Virus record (IMG/VR): IMGVR_UViG_3300042349_000834
Location: 1-64,000 of that record
Length of the DNA: 64,000 bases
Source of the DNA: a virus
Reading direction: 5' to 3' (one strand)
This document shows, one piece after another, positions 1 through 8,377 of this stretch; position 1 is the first letter of the stretch; the number at the start of each line of letters is the position of its first letter. The translations under genes were made by a program, and so were the position numbers. Under the pieces are notes generated by a model. That model had not been told where the DNA came from, ran no database searches, and saw only the letters and a list, made by a program, of their open reading frames with translations.

Positions 1-524
1 GTATCATTAACCAGAGTTATTAGGTCAATAGTTCCCTTAAGAGCTAAATTACCAGTAATCTTCTTATCTTCTACATCATACGAATATTTAGCCCATGGTT
101 TAGATATCTCAAAGTCAAAGTGTTGTTCTGGACATAGAACATTTCTATTTCTAGGATCAAACATCCCATTGTTAAACTCGATTGCTTTATATACCCAAGC
201 CCGACAATCTTTTAAGTCTTTGGGAGACCATTTATGGTGCTGTGTTTGTTGAGTATAATAATCGTAGACTTTATCAATAATTTCATCCAGATTATAGCTA
301 TGTACATTTATTAAACCAAAGACATCGTCTTCTACAGTGTCTAGATTGTCTTGTTGTGCCTTTTTAATAACTGCTAAAATTTCTAGAACTTTATGAGTTA
401 TTGTTCCTTTATCTGCCTTTTGACCAGACGGACCCCGCCACCCTAGTACATATTCAGCAAAATATTGCTGTTCACAGAGACTATGAGTATTGTAAGAAGA
501 ACTTCTAAAGTATGTTATTATCAT
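1..524 (-). CDS. PD-(D/E)XK nuclease, RecB/Cas4-like (3' end beyond window)
   Basis: The frame is open from an ATG at 524 to the left edge, so only the N-terminal 174 residues are visible. The start region FRSSSYNTHSLCEQQYFAEY, then a Gly-x-x-x-His segment (KGTITHKVLE, His near residue 44) and KGTIDLI near the end match the conserved blocks of RecB/Cas4-type PD-(D/E)XK nucleases. The catalytic Asp would be the one in GTIDLI, and the rest of the site lies outside. The ATG overlaps the stop of the dNMP kinase gene (ATGA), so it is the next gene of the replication operon. A role in end-processing during recombination or replication is inferred. Confidence 0.72.
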   Translation of the reverse strand, partial: MIITYFRSSSYNTHSLCEQQYFAEYVLGWRGPSGQKADKGTITHKVLEILAVIKKAQQDNLDTVEDDVFGLINVHSYNLDEIIDKVYDYYTQQTQHHKWSPKDLKDCRAWVYKAIEFNNGMFDPRNRNVLCPEQHFDFEISKPWAKYSYDVEDKKITGNLALKGTIDLITLVND

Positions 525-1252
525 GTAGTGAGTCCTAAGAGGTTTTCTAGTAATGTTTTAATTTGAGACACCTGATCATATATTGACGAATTAACATTAT
601 CTATAACGTAATCAAATTTAGACCAGTCAAATTTATCTTTATCTAATATGGATTCGCTAAGATGATCAGAATTATGTGGATTTCTAGTTAGTCTTAATAC
701 TTTGCCACCAATATTTTGAATTGACTCAACCTCGTTAGGAAAACGACAGTCTGTAATTATAGCAATATCTGGTTTTTCTCTGACTATTTTAGAGATGGTT
801 GCTTTTACCCAAACGTCAGGATCTAATTTACGAAATATGTCCGTTCCTATAATTTGCATAGCATCTCTGCCAGACAGCTGCTTGTTTTCCCATTGCAAAT
901 GTGTGGTTTGATTTTTTTCATCATCACTACCATAACATTGATTATATTCCAATCCTAGAATATTCATGCAAATGTCTTGTTTTAAAACATCTGCAAAGTT
1001 ATATATTTTGATTTTACTATATAGTTTTTGCAATAAGCTTTGGGCATTAATATCTGTCTTTGGTATTATGTGTGGTTGAAATAATCCTTCGTACTCTTTA
1101 TTTCCGCCAAAATCAGAAAGTAGTATCTGTCCTTCGTCGTCTAGTAATACCTTTTCTGCCAAGCCTAGTTTAGACAGATGCAGAGATAATATAAAGTTAC
1201 CAGCTGTTGTTTTGCCGGATTGTTTTCGTCCAGATATACCTAGCACTATCAT
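521..1252 (-). CDS. Deoxynucleoside monophosphate kinase
   Basis: A 243-residue P-loop kinase. The Walker A motif GRKQSGKT lies at residues 8-15, directly after a hydrophobic first strand, as in T4 gp1-type dNMP kinases. A TDCRFPNE segment at about residues 165-172 matches the characteristic D-x-R-F-x-N-E block, followed by LRLTRNP. The family phosphorylates dNMPs to dNDPs for DNA synthesis. Which bases it accepts cannot be read from sequence. It overlaps both neighbours by 4 bases within the replication block. Confidence 0.8.
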   Translation of the reverse strand: MIVLGISGRKQSGKTTAGNFILSLHLSKLGLAEKVLLDDEGQILLSDFGGNKEYEGLFQPHIIPKTDINAQSLLQKLYSKIKIYNFADVLKQDICMNILGLEYNQCYGSDDEKNQTTHLQWENKQLSGRDAMQIIGTDIFRKLDPDVWVKATISKIVREKPDIAIITDCRFPNEVESIQNIGGKVLRLTRNPHNSDHLSESILDKDKFDWSKFDYVIDNVNSSIYDQVSQIKTLLENLLGLTT

Positions 1253-2418
1253 ATAGAGTATCCTTGTAGTTGTGGTAAAATATATTCATGAATATCTTTT
1301 GTAGACATTTCTGCAATATCGTTTGCTGTTAACTTAATGTGTTTAATGTTATATGTTCTACAACATTTTTCTTCTATATTCTTAGCAGCAGCCTCGCCAG
1401 CCTTATCATTATCCATAATTGTTACTATGTTCATGGCTCCAGAAATATCTAATAACATCTTTTGCTTGTGACTTAATGATGCTCCAAAGATTGCCACAGA
1501 ATTATGTATTCCTGCTTCTTCTAGTCTCCATACATTTCCAGGACTTTCTACCAGAATCACAGTATGAGAAGACGAGATATGCTCTTTAGCGAACCAATAA
1601 TTATACAAATACTCTTGTGTTTTAAAGTTTTTATTATGTCTCCATTTACAGTACTTCCATACCTCATTGTCAGATGGGCAATCTGATTCGGTTTTATGGA
1701 ATCCTCCACATTTGATACATTTATTATAGAAGGTTCGTCCAGTACAACCTGTCATATTTTGACCACTATCATCATAAACAGGAACCACCGCCCTGTCACA
1801 CATTTCCTTGTTAGGATCTAAGCAGTCTCCAACGTCATATTTGCGCAATACGTCCTCACTGAAGCCCCTATTTAAAAAGTATTGAGATGGAATAGACAGA
1901 GCTTTAACCACAGATGATCTGGGAACAGTACCAAGATTTATTGGCCTATCATTTGATTGAATATTTTTTATGGCATTTATAAAAGTAGATTTTTCTTTGG
2001 CTCTTTTTGAGACCTTGATATTGGCCAAATCAGACTTACTAAAATCAATAGCAAACTCCAGAGCTTCACCAAAAGATACTACTGGATCTCCTGATTTAGA
2101 CCATCCCTTTTCATGAGACAAACAACCTCTAATAAACCCAATAATAGACGACTTAAAAATTTCTTCACATTGATGGGTTCTGCATTTCCAGTTACCTCTA
2201 TAAGAGTCTCCTTGATGATACAGATTAAACGCGGAGTCGTTATCTCCTCCGTGGATTGGACAACTCATGATAACCATTTTATCAAGCATTCTATAAGATG
2301 TTATTCCGAGATGACTGAGTAAATTCTCTATATCATCACAGACCACATCAGATAGATGCTTTAATTGATGCTGATCATACGAATGGTATTTCTTCTGCTT
2401 CTTCTTCATTATATTCAT
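1249..2418 (-). CDS. DnaG-type DNA primase
   Basis: A 389-residue protein with an N-terminal zinc-binding module (MSCPIHGG near residue 50, then WKCRTHQCEE) resembling the CHC2 finger of bacterial primases. The C-terminal Toprim domain has VILVESPGNVWRLEEAG with the catalytic Glu and IMDNDKAGEAAA with the D-x-D pair. Between them is a second Cys cluster (CIKCGGFHKTESDC). It would make RNA primers at the phage fork. The start at 2418 lies 44 bases inside the helicase gene. A second ATG at 2409 is possible, but no later Met precedes the zinc finger, so a long overlap is unavoidable. Confidence 0.85.
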   Translation of the reverse strand: MNIMKKKQKKYHSYDQHQLKHLSDVVCDDIENLLSHLGITSYRMLDKMVIMSCPIHGGDNDSAFNLYHQGDSYRGNWKCRTHQCEEIFKSSIIGFIRGCLSHEKGWSKSGDPVVSFGEALEFAIDFSKSDLANIKVSKRAKEKSTFINAIKNIQSNDRPINLGTVPRSSVVKALSIPSQYFLNRGFSEDVLRKYDVGDCLDPNKEMCDRAVVPVYDDSGQNMTGCTGRTFYNKCIKCGGFHKTESDCPSDNEVWKYCKWRHNKNFKTQEYLYNYWFAKEHISSSHTVILVESPGNVWRLEEAGIHNSVAIFGASLSHKQKMLLDISGAMNIVTIMDNDKAGEAAAKNIEEKCCRTYNIKHIKLTANDIAEMSTKDIHEYILPQLQGYSI

Positions 2419-3850
2419 TGTTACTAACTATAAATCCATCTTTTTTGGTCTGAACGTTGTTAACTAATTCTAAACGAGTTTTACCTTCTACTATTTTGGC
2501 ACACCAACCCTTCATGTGACAATTAATATAATCATTATCGTCTAATCCTCCTCCGTGACGACTAATTAATGGCACTAACTTACGATTCCCATTATCTGGA
2601 CCATCTTCAGCAATCTCCTCATCTGACTTTCTTTTAAAGATAGTGAAATTGCTACAGAGCCAAATGATTCTGTCTGATCCGCTAGCGGTATCTGTACTTT
2701 CCTTGGAAATACCGTCTCTGTTTAATTGTATAAAGGCTACTATTGGTACCTTATATTTAACGGCAAAGTTATGTAATGATGTCATCATGAAGCCAAGAAC
2801 CTGATATTCTTTCATGTCTTGAGAGATACCGGCAGAGTCCATGAGCTTTAGATAGTCATAAAAAATTACGCACTCTTTAGCTGTGCCGTCATCATTAAGT
2901 CCAACCTCTTTAACTATCCACCTCCTCATTAATGCTAATTGTTCTTCGAATGATTTGCCAGCAATACTATGATGATACAGTCTACTGGCTTTTAATTCAG
3001 CTACAGCTGCTTGCATTTTAGACATAGATCCTGGAGTATCTGCAAACTTACCAGTTTCTATTTTGGATATTTCTAGTTCTGATGACATAGCAAGAATACG
3101 ATGAACGTGGTCTTCCCTAGTCATTTCAGTATCCATATTCAATACTGGTATTTTTAACTTACTAGCAATATAATAACCCATATTGTCTGATAGTAATGTC
3201 TTGCCCACCTTTGGTCTGGCCGCTATTACATTAACTGTTCCACGACGCAAACCCCCTCCAATAGACTGGTCATAAACTGGAAATCCTGTAGATATACCAA
3301 TTTGATCTACTTTATGTTCTTGCAAAAACTTAATATAATCATCAATGTCTTTGCCTATAGAAGATGGAGAAGAATCACCGTCAGTTGACAAAGAAGAAGA
3401 GAAATTAAAGATAGACTCTTCTGCTATACCTATAATAGAAGATATATTCTCTGACCCAGTAACATCTAATAGTTGTTCCTGAGCATTCTCTAGTTCTTTA
3501 TGTAGTAATCTGGCTATTTCTAGCTTCTTGATTTTGGCAGCAAACTTCCTAACGTTTTCTAGATTAACTGGAAAATCGAATATAGCTTTTAAGTGCTGCG
3601 CTTCCTCTTTTTTGGATAAAACGTCTGATAGTCCCAACTCTTGGGCAGACGAGTAGATAGATGCTAGATCTAGTTTAGTCTGAGGATTTTTATCACAGAT
3701 ATTCTTAATGCATTTATAAATTATTTGATTGCTGTCAATAGTAAATGCGCCTTCTTGGATTATATCACAAATATCCAAGTAGGCATCTTCACCATACTTC
3801 AATATACCGCTCAGTACCGCTCTTTCTGCGGAAGGATCACATAAAATCAT
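2375..3850 (-). CDS. Replicative DNA helicase, DnaB family
   Basis: A 491-residue two-domain protein. The N-terminal helical domain (first 120 residues or so, CDPSAERAVLSGIL at the start) is the DnaB N-terminal primase-interaction type. The RecA-like C-terminal domain carries Walker A (AARPKVGKTLL, around residue 210), the DTEM strand, Walker B (CVIFYDYLKLMD), the AFIQLNRDG H4 motif and a late arginine segment (LISRHGGG). The family forms the hexameric fork helicase. It sits directly upstream of the primase, its usual partner, and their reading frames overlap. A short acidic C-terminal tail follows the ATPase domain. Confidence 0.9.
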   Translation of the reverse strand: MILCDPSAERAVLSGILKYGEDAYLDICDIIQEGAFTIDSNQIIYKCIKNICDKNPQTKLDLASIYSSAQELGLSDVLSKKEEAQHLKAIFDFPVNLENVRKFAAKIKKLEIARLLHKELENAQEQLLDVTGSENISSIIGIAEESIFNFSSSLSTDGDSSPSSIGKDIDDYIKFLQEHKVDQIGISTGFPVYDQSIGGGLRRGTVNVIAARPKVGKTLLSDNMGYYIASKLKIPVLNMDTEMTREDHVHRILAMSSELEISKIETGKFADTPGSMSKMQAAVAELKASRLYHHSIAGKSFEEQLALMRRWIVKEVGLNDDGTAKECVIFYDYLKLMDSAGISQDMKEYQVLGFMMTSLHNFAVKYKVPIVAFIQLNRDGISKESTDTASGSDRIIWLCSNFTIFKRKSDEEIAEDGPDNGNRKLVPLISRHGGGLDDNDYINCHMKGWCAKIVEGKTRLELVNNVQTKKDGFIVSNNEYNEEEAEEIPFV

Positions 3851-3852
3851 AA

Positions 3853-4260
3853 TTACCCTGCTTGAGTTGAACAGTTATTACATTTGTATCTTGAGGCGCC
3901 CTCAAATATTAAACCAGGACTAACAATCTCTGTCTTACCACAAATTCTGCATGTTACTTGTACTGGTTCAAACTCTCTCATTCTTGCTACCGGAGGATGT
4001 TTTGATAGCTTTTTGTCTATTGAACTATCTTCTTTATGCATACTAAACTCTGGCATTTTAGCAAATTTATTTACCGATTCTTCGCTATCATTTTGAGTCC
4101 TGCCTCTTTGACGACTCTTTGTCTTCATTTTAGACTTTGAAGATTTGGTTTCTGTCTTTGCTTCTTGTTCAGGAGTTTGGTCATTGGGCAATAGACTTTG
4201 TAGTAGGTTTATTAACAACTTAACATTTTCTGGATTATTTAGCACTTCTTTAGGATCCAT
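3853..4260 (-). CDS. Hypothetical protein with C-terminal zinc ribbon
   Basis: A 135-residue protein with no family I can name. The middle is polar and basic, rich in Lys, Ser and Arg (about residues 35-65), and looks disordered. The last 40 residues hold two Cys pairs (CRICGK and CNNC), a probable zinc ribbon. It lies two bases upstream of the helicase gene and overlaps the preceding gene by 11 bases. Position and the basic linker suggest a DNA-binding replication accessory protein, but this is inference only. Confidence 0.7.
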   Translation of the reverse strand: MDPKEVLNNPENVKLLINLLQSLLPNDQTPEQEAKTETKSSKSKMKTKSRQRGRTQNDSEESVNKFAKMPEFSMHKEDSSIDKKLSKHPPVARMREFEPVQVTCRICGKTEIVSPGLIFEGASRYKCNNCSTQAG

Positions 4261-4741
4261 GACTCACCTTTGCTCTTTGAATGGACAACATGATATCAGA
4301 TAAATTCTTTAAACTATTTGCTATATAAGATAGTCTGTCACTTCTTTGCTTAGCATACTTCTTAATACTGCTCAAAGACTGTGCTTTATCATTATGCTTT
4401 ATGGCTTGTAAAGATTTTTCAATATAGCCATATCCTTTATAATTATTCACTTCATCCGCTATTGTCTCTTTAATAGACTCTTCAGCCCAATTCTGTCTGG
4501 CAATTTCTCTGTTAATTGTTCTTTGAACATGAAAAGCAAACTGTCCAAGTCTGTAGGATATTTGAGCACAATCTTCTGGAGATAGCTTCTCAATTTCATC
4601 ACGAGACATTGTTAAATATGTGTTCATTTCTTGTTCTGACACACCATATGATTGAGCATACTCTGGCAGCGAAATACTCTTTTCGTATTCGTCAAGCACC
4701 TTATCCCAGTGTTGTAAATCTTCTTTCGCACTTCTATTCAT
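4250..4741 (-). CDS. Hypothetical replication-block protein
   Basis: A 163-residue, largely helical and charged protein without recognisable motifs, signal peptide or membrane segment. It overlaps the endonuclease gene upstream by 8 bases and the zinc-ribbon gene downstream by 11, so it is translated as part of the helicase-RecA operon. The ATG at 4741 is the first in frame. A helicase loader or recombination mediator would fit the location, but nothing in the sequence shows it. Confidence 0.7.
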   Translation of the reverse strand: MNRSAKEDLQHWDKVLDEYEKSISLPEYAQSYGVSEQEMNTYLTMSRDEIEKLSPEDCAQISYRLGQFAFHVQRTINREIARQNWAEESIKETIADEVNNYKGYGYIEKSLQAIKHNDKAQSLSSIKKYAKQRSDRLSYIANSLKNLSDIMLSIQRAKVSHGS

Positions 4742-5144
4742 TGTTGGTAATCCTTTGTTCCCATACTTCTGGAGATTCCATATATCCTAATACTATATAT
4801 TTGATTCCATTTTTTTCACACCATTCTTGTTTATCATGATCTCTTTTTTGAGACTTGAGAAAAGAAATTCTAGAATTATGATAGAATGGTATGAACTTAT
4901 AATGCTGCTCTCCATGCACTTCTACCGACATCTTTAATAGAGGAATATAAAAATCTAAATACAAAGTTTCCGATTTACGCAATGGTACTGGAACTTCCTC
5001 CAGTATTTGCATGGTTGGAAAATTTTTAGTCAGAATCTTTCTGGCTTCCAGATGAAAAGATGACTTATTTTGCATTTTACCCTTCGCAATGTAACCTGTC
5101 AAGTGCCAAGAATGAGAATTCCCATCCAAATCGACTATATTCAT
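4734..5144 (-). CDS. Vsr/DUF559-like PD-(D/E)XK endonuclease
   Basis: A 136-residue protein. The central part reads as a small PD-(D/E)XK fold: YLDFYIP (Asp on the second strand), then SVEVHGEQHYKF (Glu-x-His), followed by a KSQKRDHDKQEWCEKNGIKY helix and YIVLGY. This order is typical of very-short-patch-repair and DUF559-like nucleases and of some phage EDxHD homing enzymes. It sits between recA and the helicase genes with ATGA coupling to recA, so a recombination nuclease is as likely as a homing enzyme. Its DNA target is unknown. Confidence 0.65.
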   Translation of the reverse strand: MNIVDLDGNSHSWHLTGYIAKGKMQNKSSFHLEARKILTKNFPTMQILEEVPVPLRKSETLYLDFYIPLLKMSVEVHGEQHYKFIPFYHNSRISFLKSQKRDHDKQEWCEKNGIKYIVLGYMESPEVWEQRITNNE

Positions 5145-6163
5145 TTATTAATTCCTAATACTTCTTTTACAGCATTTTCAACAGTAGCATAAGCGGTAGG
5201 ATTTTCTAATAGATAGTTTCTTACCTTTTCTGACCCTTGGAATTTAGGCTTATCCTCTAATACGGTAATAGTATACCAAGCACCACCCTTATGAATAATA
5301 CCAACATCGGAAGCTAGATTGATAATTTCGGTACATTTATCAATACCCTGACCGTATCTAATATAACTGGTTGTTGTTGCTCCGGGTGGTCCCAATGCTG
5401 AACATATAACTTGCCATTCTATCTCTTGTCCTATTTGAGTATTATCGGTACCCAGCAACCAAGGCTTGAATGTTTTTGCTCTGAGTTTGATATCAGTCTG
5501 ATATGCGATAGCTTGCCCAGACTTTTCTTTAAATTCTGCACCATAACCAGTTGGATTACCCATTAAGTGAGTAATACCAATAACGATATTCTTATTAACA
5601 GGAATAACATTAGCGACTTTACGACAAAACTTAGCCAAAAGTTTAGCCCCGTCTGCTCTTTGCATTTTATCCATATCAGATGTAATTTCTGCTTCTGTAC
5701 ATAATGCAGAGTACGAGTCTATGATTAGAACACATCCAGGAATTTCATTAATAATTCTTTCTCCAATTTGCAGGTATTCTTCAGCGTGTAGAATCTTGCC
5801 TTGCTGAGAACCTATTACATGAAATCTAGAGAGGTCTAATGCTGGTATTCCTTCAAGATCTCTTTTCTTTAATCTACCTTCAATATTTAGGTAGTACACT
5901 TGACGACCTTCTTTAAAAGATCCATAAGCATATTCTAGTCTTTGTGCCGTTGCAGCAAAGTCTAGTGACGATGTTGTTTTACCACACTTTGGCTGTCCGG
6001 TAAGAACAACAAAACTACCCTCGGGTATTCCTCCGTTGAGAGCGATATCTAAAGCTGGACCAATAGGTATTGTTAAGATTTTTTTATCTACAATAGCATT
6101 ACCAGACAAAATAATCCCATCACCAAAATTCTTATTAACATCTTCTTTTAGCGTTGTAGCCAT
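5141..6163 (-). CDS. recA: RecA-family recombinase
   Basis: A 340-residue RecA-like strand-exchange ATPase. Walker A is GQPKCGKTT at about residues 56-64, preceded by GGIPEGSFVVLTG. YYLNIEGRLKKRDLEG follows in the catalytic Glu position. Walker B is CVLIIDSYSALC, and the L2-region glycine segment and NKNIVIGITH are present. The family binds single-stranded DNA and drives homologous recombination and recombination-dependent replication. It overlaps its neighbours by 1-4 bases at both ends. It looks closer to bacterial RecA than to T4 UvsX, but no alignment was run. Confidence 0.85.
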   Translation of the reverse strand: MATTLKEDVNKNFGDGIILSGNAIVDKKILTIPIGPALDIALNGGIPEGSFVVLTGQPKCGKTTSSLDFAATAQRLEYAYGSFKEGRQVYYLNIEGRLKKRDLEGIPALDLSRFHVIGSQQGKILHAEEYLQIGERIINEIPGCVLIIDSYSALCTEAEITSDMDKMQRADGAKLLAKFCRKVANVIPVNKNIVIGITHLMGNPTGYGAEFKEKSGQAIAYQTDIKLRAKTFKPWLLGTDNTQIGQEIEWQVICSALGPPGATTTSYIRYGQGIDKCTEIINLASDVGIIHKGGAWYTITVLEDKPKFQGSEKVRNYLLENPTAYATVENAVKEVLGINK

Positions 6164-6582
6164 TATTCTAAATCTCGTAGTTTGGAAATGATATTTGGTT
6201 TACTGTTATTCGCTTTTCTATGTACTATATTATCTTTACGATCATAGTCCATAGACAATTCCGTATTTTCCTGCTCCACTATCTTTTGGTATTGGTCTAT
6301 AATAGCAAGAAGGTGTGGCGCTCGCAAAGAGTAAATCTTAGCTGATTTGGTATCATTCAAGGCTTTTATAATGGCTTTGGGATGGTATTTTTTAAGTAGT
6401 TTATTTGCTGATCCTATTTGGTTCCTATAATATGTTGACCACTCTTTAGTCAACCAGAACCTATAGTGTAAATCTATGTTACTTAATTTGGCTTTATGTT
6501 CGCATATTATCTCAGTGATATACTGAGCAGCGGACACATCCTTACCATTAGAATACCTGGAGGGGTATTGAGCTTTATGCAT
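6163..6582 (-). CDS. Hypothetical protein
   Basis: A 139-residue soluble, basic protein of unknown family. The visible features are an aromatic stretch (RFWLTKEWSTYYRNQ) in the first half and a polar Lys/Asn-rich tail. Both ends overlap neighbouring genes by one base, so it belongs to the same transcript as recA. I see no catalytic motif or membrane segment. Confidence 0.65.
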   Translation of the reverse strand: MHKAQYPSRYSNGKDVSAAQYITEIICEHKAKLSNIDLHYRFWLTKEWSTYYRNQIGSANKLLKKYHPKAIIKALNDTKSAKIYSLRAPHLLAIIDQYQKIVEQENTELSMDYDRKDNIVHRKANNSKPNIISKLRDLE

Positions 6583-6905
6583 TACTTGGACTTGTTTGGT
6601 CTAAAAATATTCTTTTCTTGGTTTCTTCCCTGCGATGATTCTGCTTGCTTTCTTGTTTCGTCGGCAATTGCTGAAGCATCCTTGGTCATAATTGCTACAT
6701 TGTTTAATTTCTTACCAGATGTATGGGTAATCATTAAACTTTTAGCATTAGGTTTTGGTACAGTATTCATTTGAACATTGGCTTCCAGCACCTCGTTAAT
6801 CTGCTTTTCTGACACTCCTAGTTCAGTCGATATCTTATCAATACCTTCACCAGTGTGACTGAGCCAAAGAATAGCATACTTATTTGCTTTACTTAATTTA
6901 GCCAT
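6582..6905 (-). CDS. Small helix-turn-helix-like protein
   Basis: A 107-residue protein starting at the ATG at 6905, which overlaps the preceding stop as TGATG. A TTG three bases earlier is less likely. Residues 5-40 (KYAILWLSHTGEGIDKISTE, then LGVSEKQINEVLEA) have the helix-turn-helix rhythm of short DNA-binding proteins. The rest is polar and probably disordered. It may be a DNA-binding regulator, but nothing identifies its targets. Confidence 0.6.
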   Translation of the reverse strand: MAKLSKANKYAILWLSHTGEGIDKISTELGVSEKQINEVLEANVQMNTVPKPNAKSLMITHTSGKKLNNVAIMTKDASAIADETRKQAESSQGRNQEKNIFRPNKSK

Positions 6906-7285
6906 CAAATCTTCTCTCTTTCTGCTTTGTTAAGCCATAATAAATTTTTAGAACAAAGGAATTGTAAATAACATTCAAATACTGCATAGCTAACCGGAGT
7001 AAAACGATTAGTTGGACGACAAGTATTATCAACTATGCTAGAAGATTTATCTTCTCCTAATTGAGAGATTGGATTATATAGCTTGTTGTTGGTTGATAGT
7101 CTAATAAAATATTGTGTAGGATTATTTGTTTTTGTAATTTTTTTAGCTAGTACTTTATTGCTATCTGCATTAAGCATAGGGTTGCCACTGGAATCTACGT
7201 GGTCTTCATCTCCGACAAGACAGTAAAACTTATAATCTGTGGTGTCTTGCTTATTGTGATCAATAGTAAAAATGAAATCATTCAT
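6905..7285 (-). CDS. Hypothetical protein, paralogue of the gene at 7979-8377
   Basis: A 126-residue protein of unknown function. It shares an ordered set of short blocks with the product of 7979-8377: a YKFYCLVGDEDHVD-type start, a basic middle, an Asn-Pro-Ile stretch after a Tyr (LYNPISQ versus VYNPIQY), then YLQFLCSKNLLWLNKAER versus YIQFLNTMNIAWLKEIER near the C terminus. This indicates a duplication. No catalytic residues are obvious. The conserved aromatic residues and short length would suit a binding or inhibitor protein, but that is a guess. Confidence 0.68.
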   Translation of the reverse strand: MNDFIFTIDHNKQDTTDYKFYCLVGDEDHVDSSGNPMLNADSNKVLAKKITKTNNPTQYFIRLSTNNKLYNPISQLGEDKSSSIVDNTCRPTNRFTPVSYAVFECYLQFLCSKNLLWLNKAEREKI

Positions 7286-7625
7286 TATTTATCTCCGATG
7301 CTTTCTCTGTTGCTTCTTTATCAGATTCCATAATACATTTCTGCAGTTTGTTGAAGAACCCTGCCATGTACTCATGATAGTGCTTGTTCTGAGGTACGGG
7401 AACGTGATAATTCTGTTTGCAAATTTCATTAATTCCAACAACATTGCCAGTTTCGTCTTGTTCTAAAACCTTAGCAGTTACAGTAATTACCAGCTCGTGT
7501 GGACACTCTAAGAGTTTTTCATATTCTTGTTCGATCTCATTTGATAATGTATTTTGTTTTAATATGCTCTCTAATACTGTATCGATAGCTTTCTTTTCTT
7601 CTTCCGAAATATTTTGCTCTGTCAT
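7278..7625 (-). CDS. Hypothetical acidic protein
   Basis: A 115-residue acidic, helical protein. I chose the ATG at 7625 because it overlaps the upstream stop as TAATG. An in-frame ATG at 7637 would add four residues. The central part has LVITVTAKVLEQDETGNVVG, a likely beta hairpin. It overlaps the following gene by 8 bases. I do not recognise the family. Confidence 0.62.
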   Translation of the reverse strand: MTEQNISEEEKKAIDTVLESILKQNTLSNEIEQEYEKLLECPHELVITVTAKVLEQDETGNVVGINEICKQNYHVPVPQNKHYHEYMAGFFNKLQKCIMESDKEATEKASEINNE

Positions 7626-7975
7626 TATTTTGTCCATTTGGTTTTTGTTTTAGGTTTTTTAATTTGAGACATTCCTTTAGGTAGATTGGCTATTTCTTCA
7701 GGATCTTTGTATGAATTATGTTTCTCGTGCAAAGACATTCTTTGATCATCACTTAAAGAATCTCTGTTACGATTAGCTAGATCTCCCAATGTTTTAAGTT
7801 CACTAGAGTGTTTTCTTATAGAACAAGAAACGTTGATGACATCGTCTTCATAAGATCTTTCTGTATTTTTTGCAGCGCAGTGTTGACACTTGGGGTGTTC
7901 TTTATAGTCTGAAAAATGAGCGAATAATTCAAATTTCTTTTCGCACTTATTGCATATGTAAGTATATGTTGGCAT
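7625..7975 (-). CDS. FmdB-type zinc ribbon protein
   Basis: A 116-residue protein whose first 45 residues follow the FmdB/CxxC_CXXC_SSSS pattern: MPTYTYICNKCEKKFE, then KCQHC and a short linker. This ribbon is common in small bacterial and phage proteins and binds one zinc. The remaining 70 residues are polar and end in a very basic Lys/Thr/Pro tail that could contact nucleic acid. It lies between the two paralogues, and its stop shares a base with the next ATG. Confidence 0.7.
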   Translation of the reverse strand: MPTYTYICNKCEKKFELFAHFSDYKEHPKCQHCAAKNTERSYEDDVINVSCSIRKHSSELKTLGDLANRNRDSLSDDQRMSLHEKHNSYKDPEEIANLPKGMSQIKKPKTKTKWTK

Positions 7976-7978
7976 AAA

Positions 7979-8377
7979 CTATTTTGTGTCTCTCTCTATT
8001 TCCTTTAGCCAAGCTATGTTCATAGTATTTAAGAATTGTATATATTTATCAAATATGATCTTATTGACTTCTTTAAAAGACCACTCTGTTTTACATACCT
8101 GGGTAATGATATTGTGTTTTTTGTCTTTGATCTTATGATATTGAATAGGATTATATACTTCTCCAGTTGGACTAATTTTTATATAGTACCTATAATATTG
8201 ACTGACACTACCAAAATGTTTAGGCTTTTTGTTTTGTATGCATTTTGCAACAACATGCGGGGAGGATGAGTCAGATAATCTTGATCTATCATTATCATCT
8301 ATAAAATCTTCACTACCTCTTAAACAAAAATACATTTCTACATCTTTATCTTGCTTAGCTCGAAATATGTGTTCCAT
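7979..8377 (-). CDS. Hypothetical protein, paralogue of the gene at 6905-7285
   Basis: A 132-residue protein with the same order of blocks as the product of 6905-7285, including MYFCLRGSEDFIDD near the start, YNPIQY in the middle and YIQFLNTMNIAWLKEIERD at the end. The match is by eye and well diverged, so the duplication is probably old. Two unrelated genes separate the copies. It overlaps the HNH gene by 23 bases. Function unknown. Confidence 0.68.
   Translation of the reverse strand: MEHIFRAKQDKDVEMYFCLRGSEDFIDDNDRSRLSDSSSPHVVAKCIQNKKPKHFGSVSQYYRYYIKISPTGEVYNPIQYHKIKDKKHNIITQVCKTEWSFKEVNKIIFDKYIQFLNTMNIAWLKEIERDTK

Noticed and set aside
2113-2322. Plus-strand ORFs in the replication block (for example 2113-2322, 3884-4096, 4516-4839)
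   Set aside because: They are antisense to genes with clear domains and have no family match or promoter.
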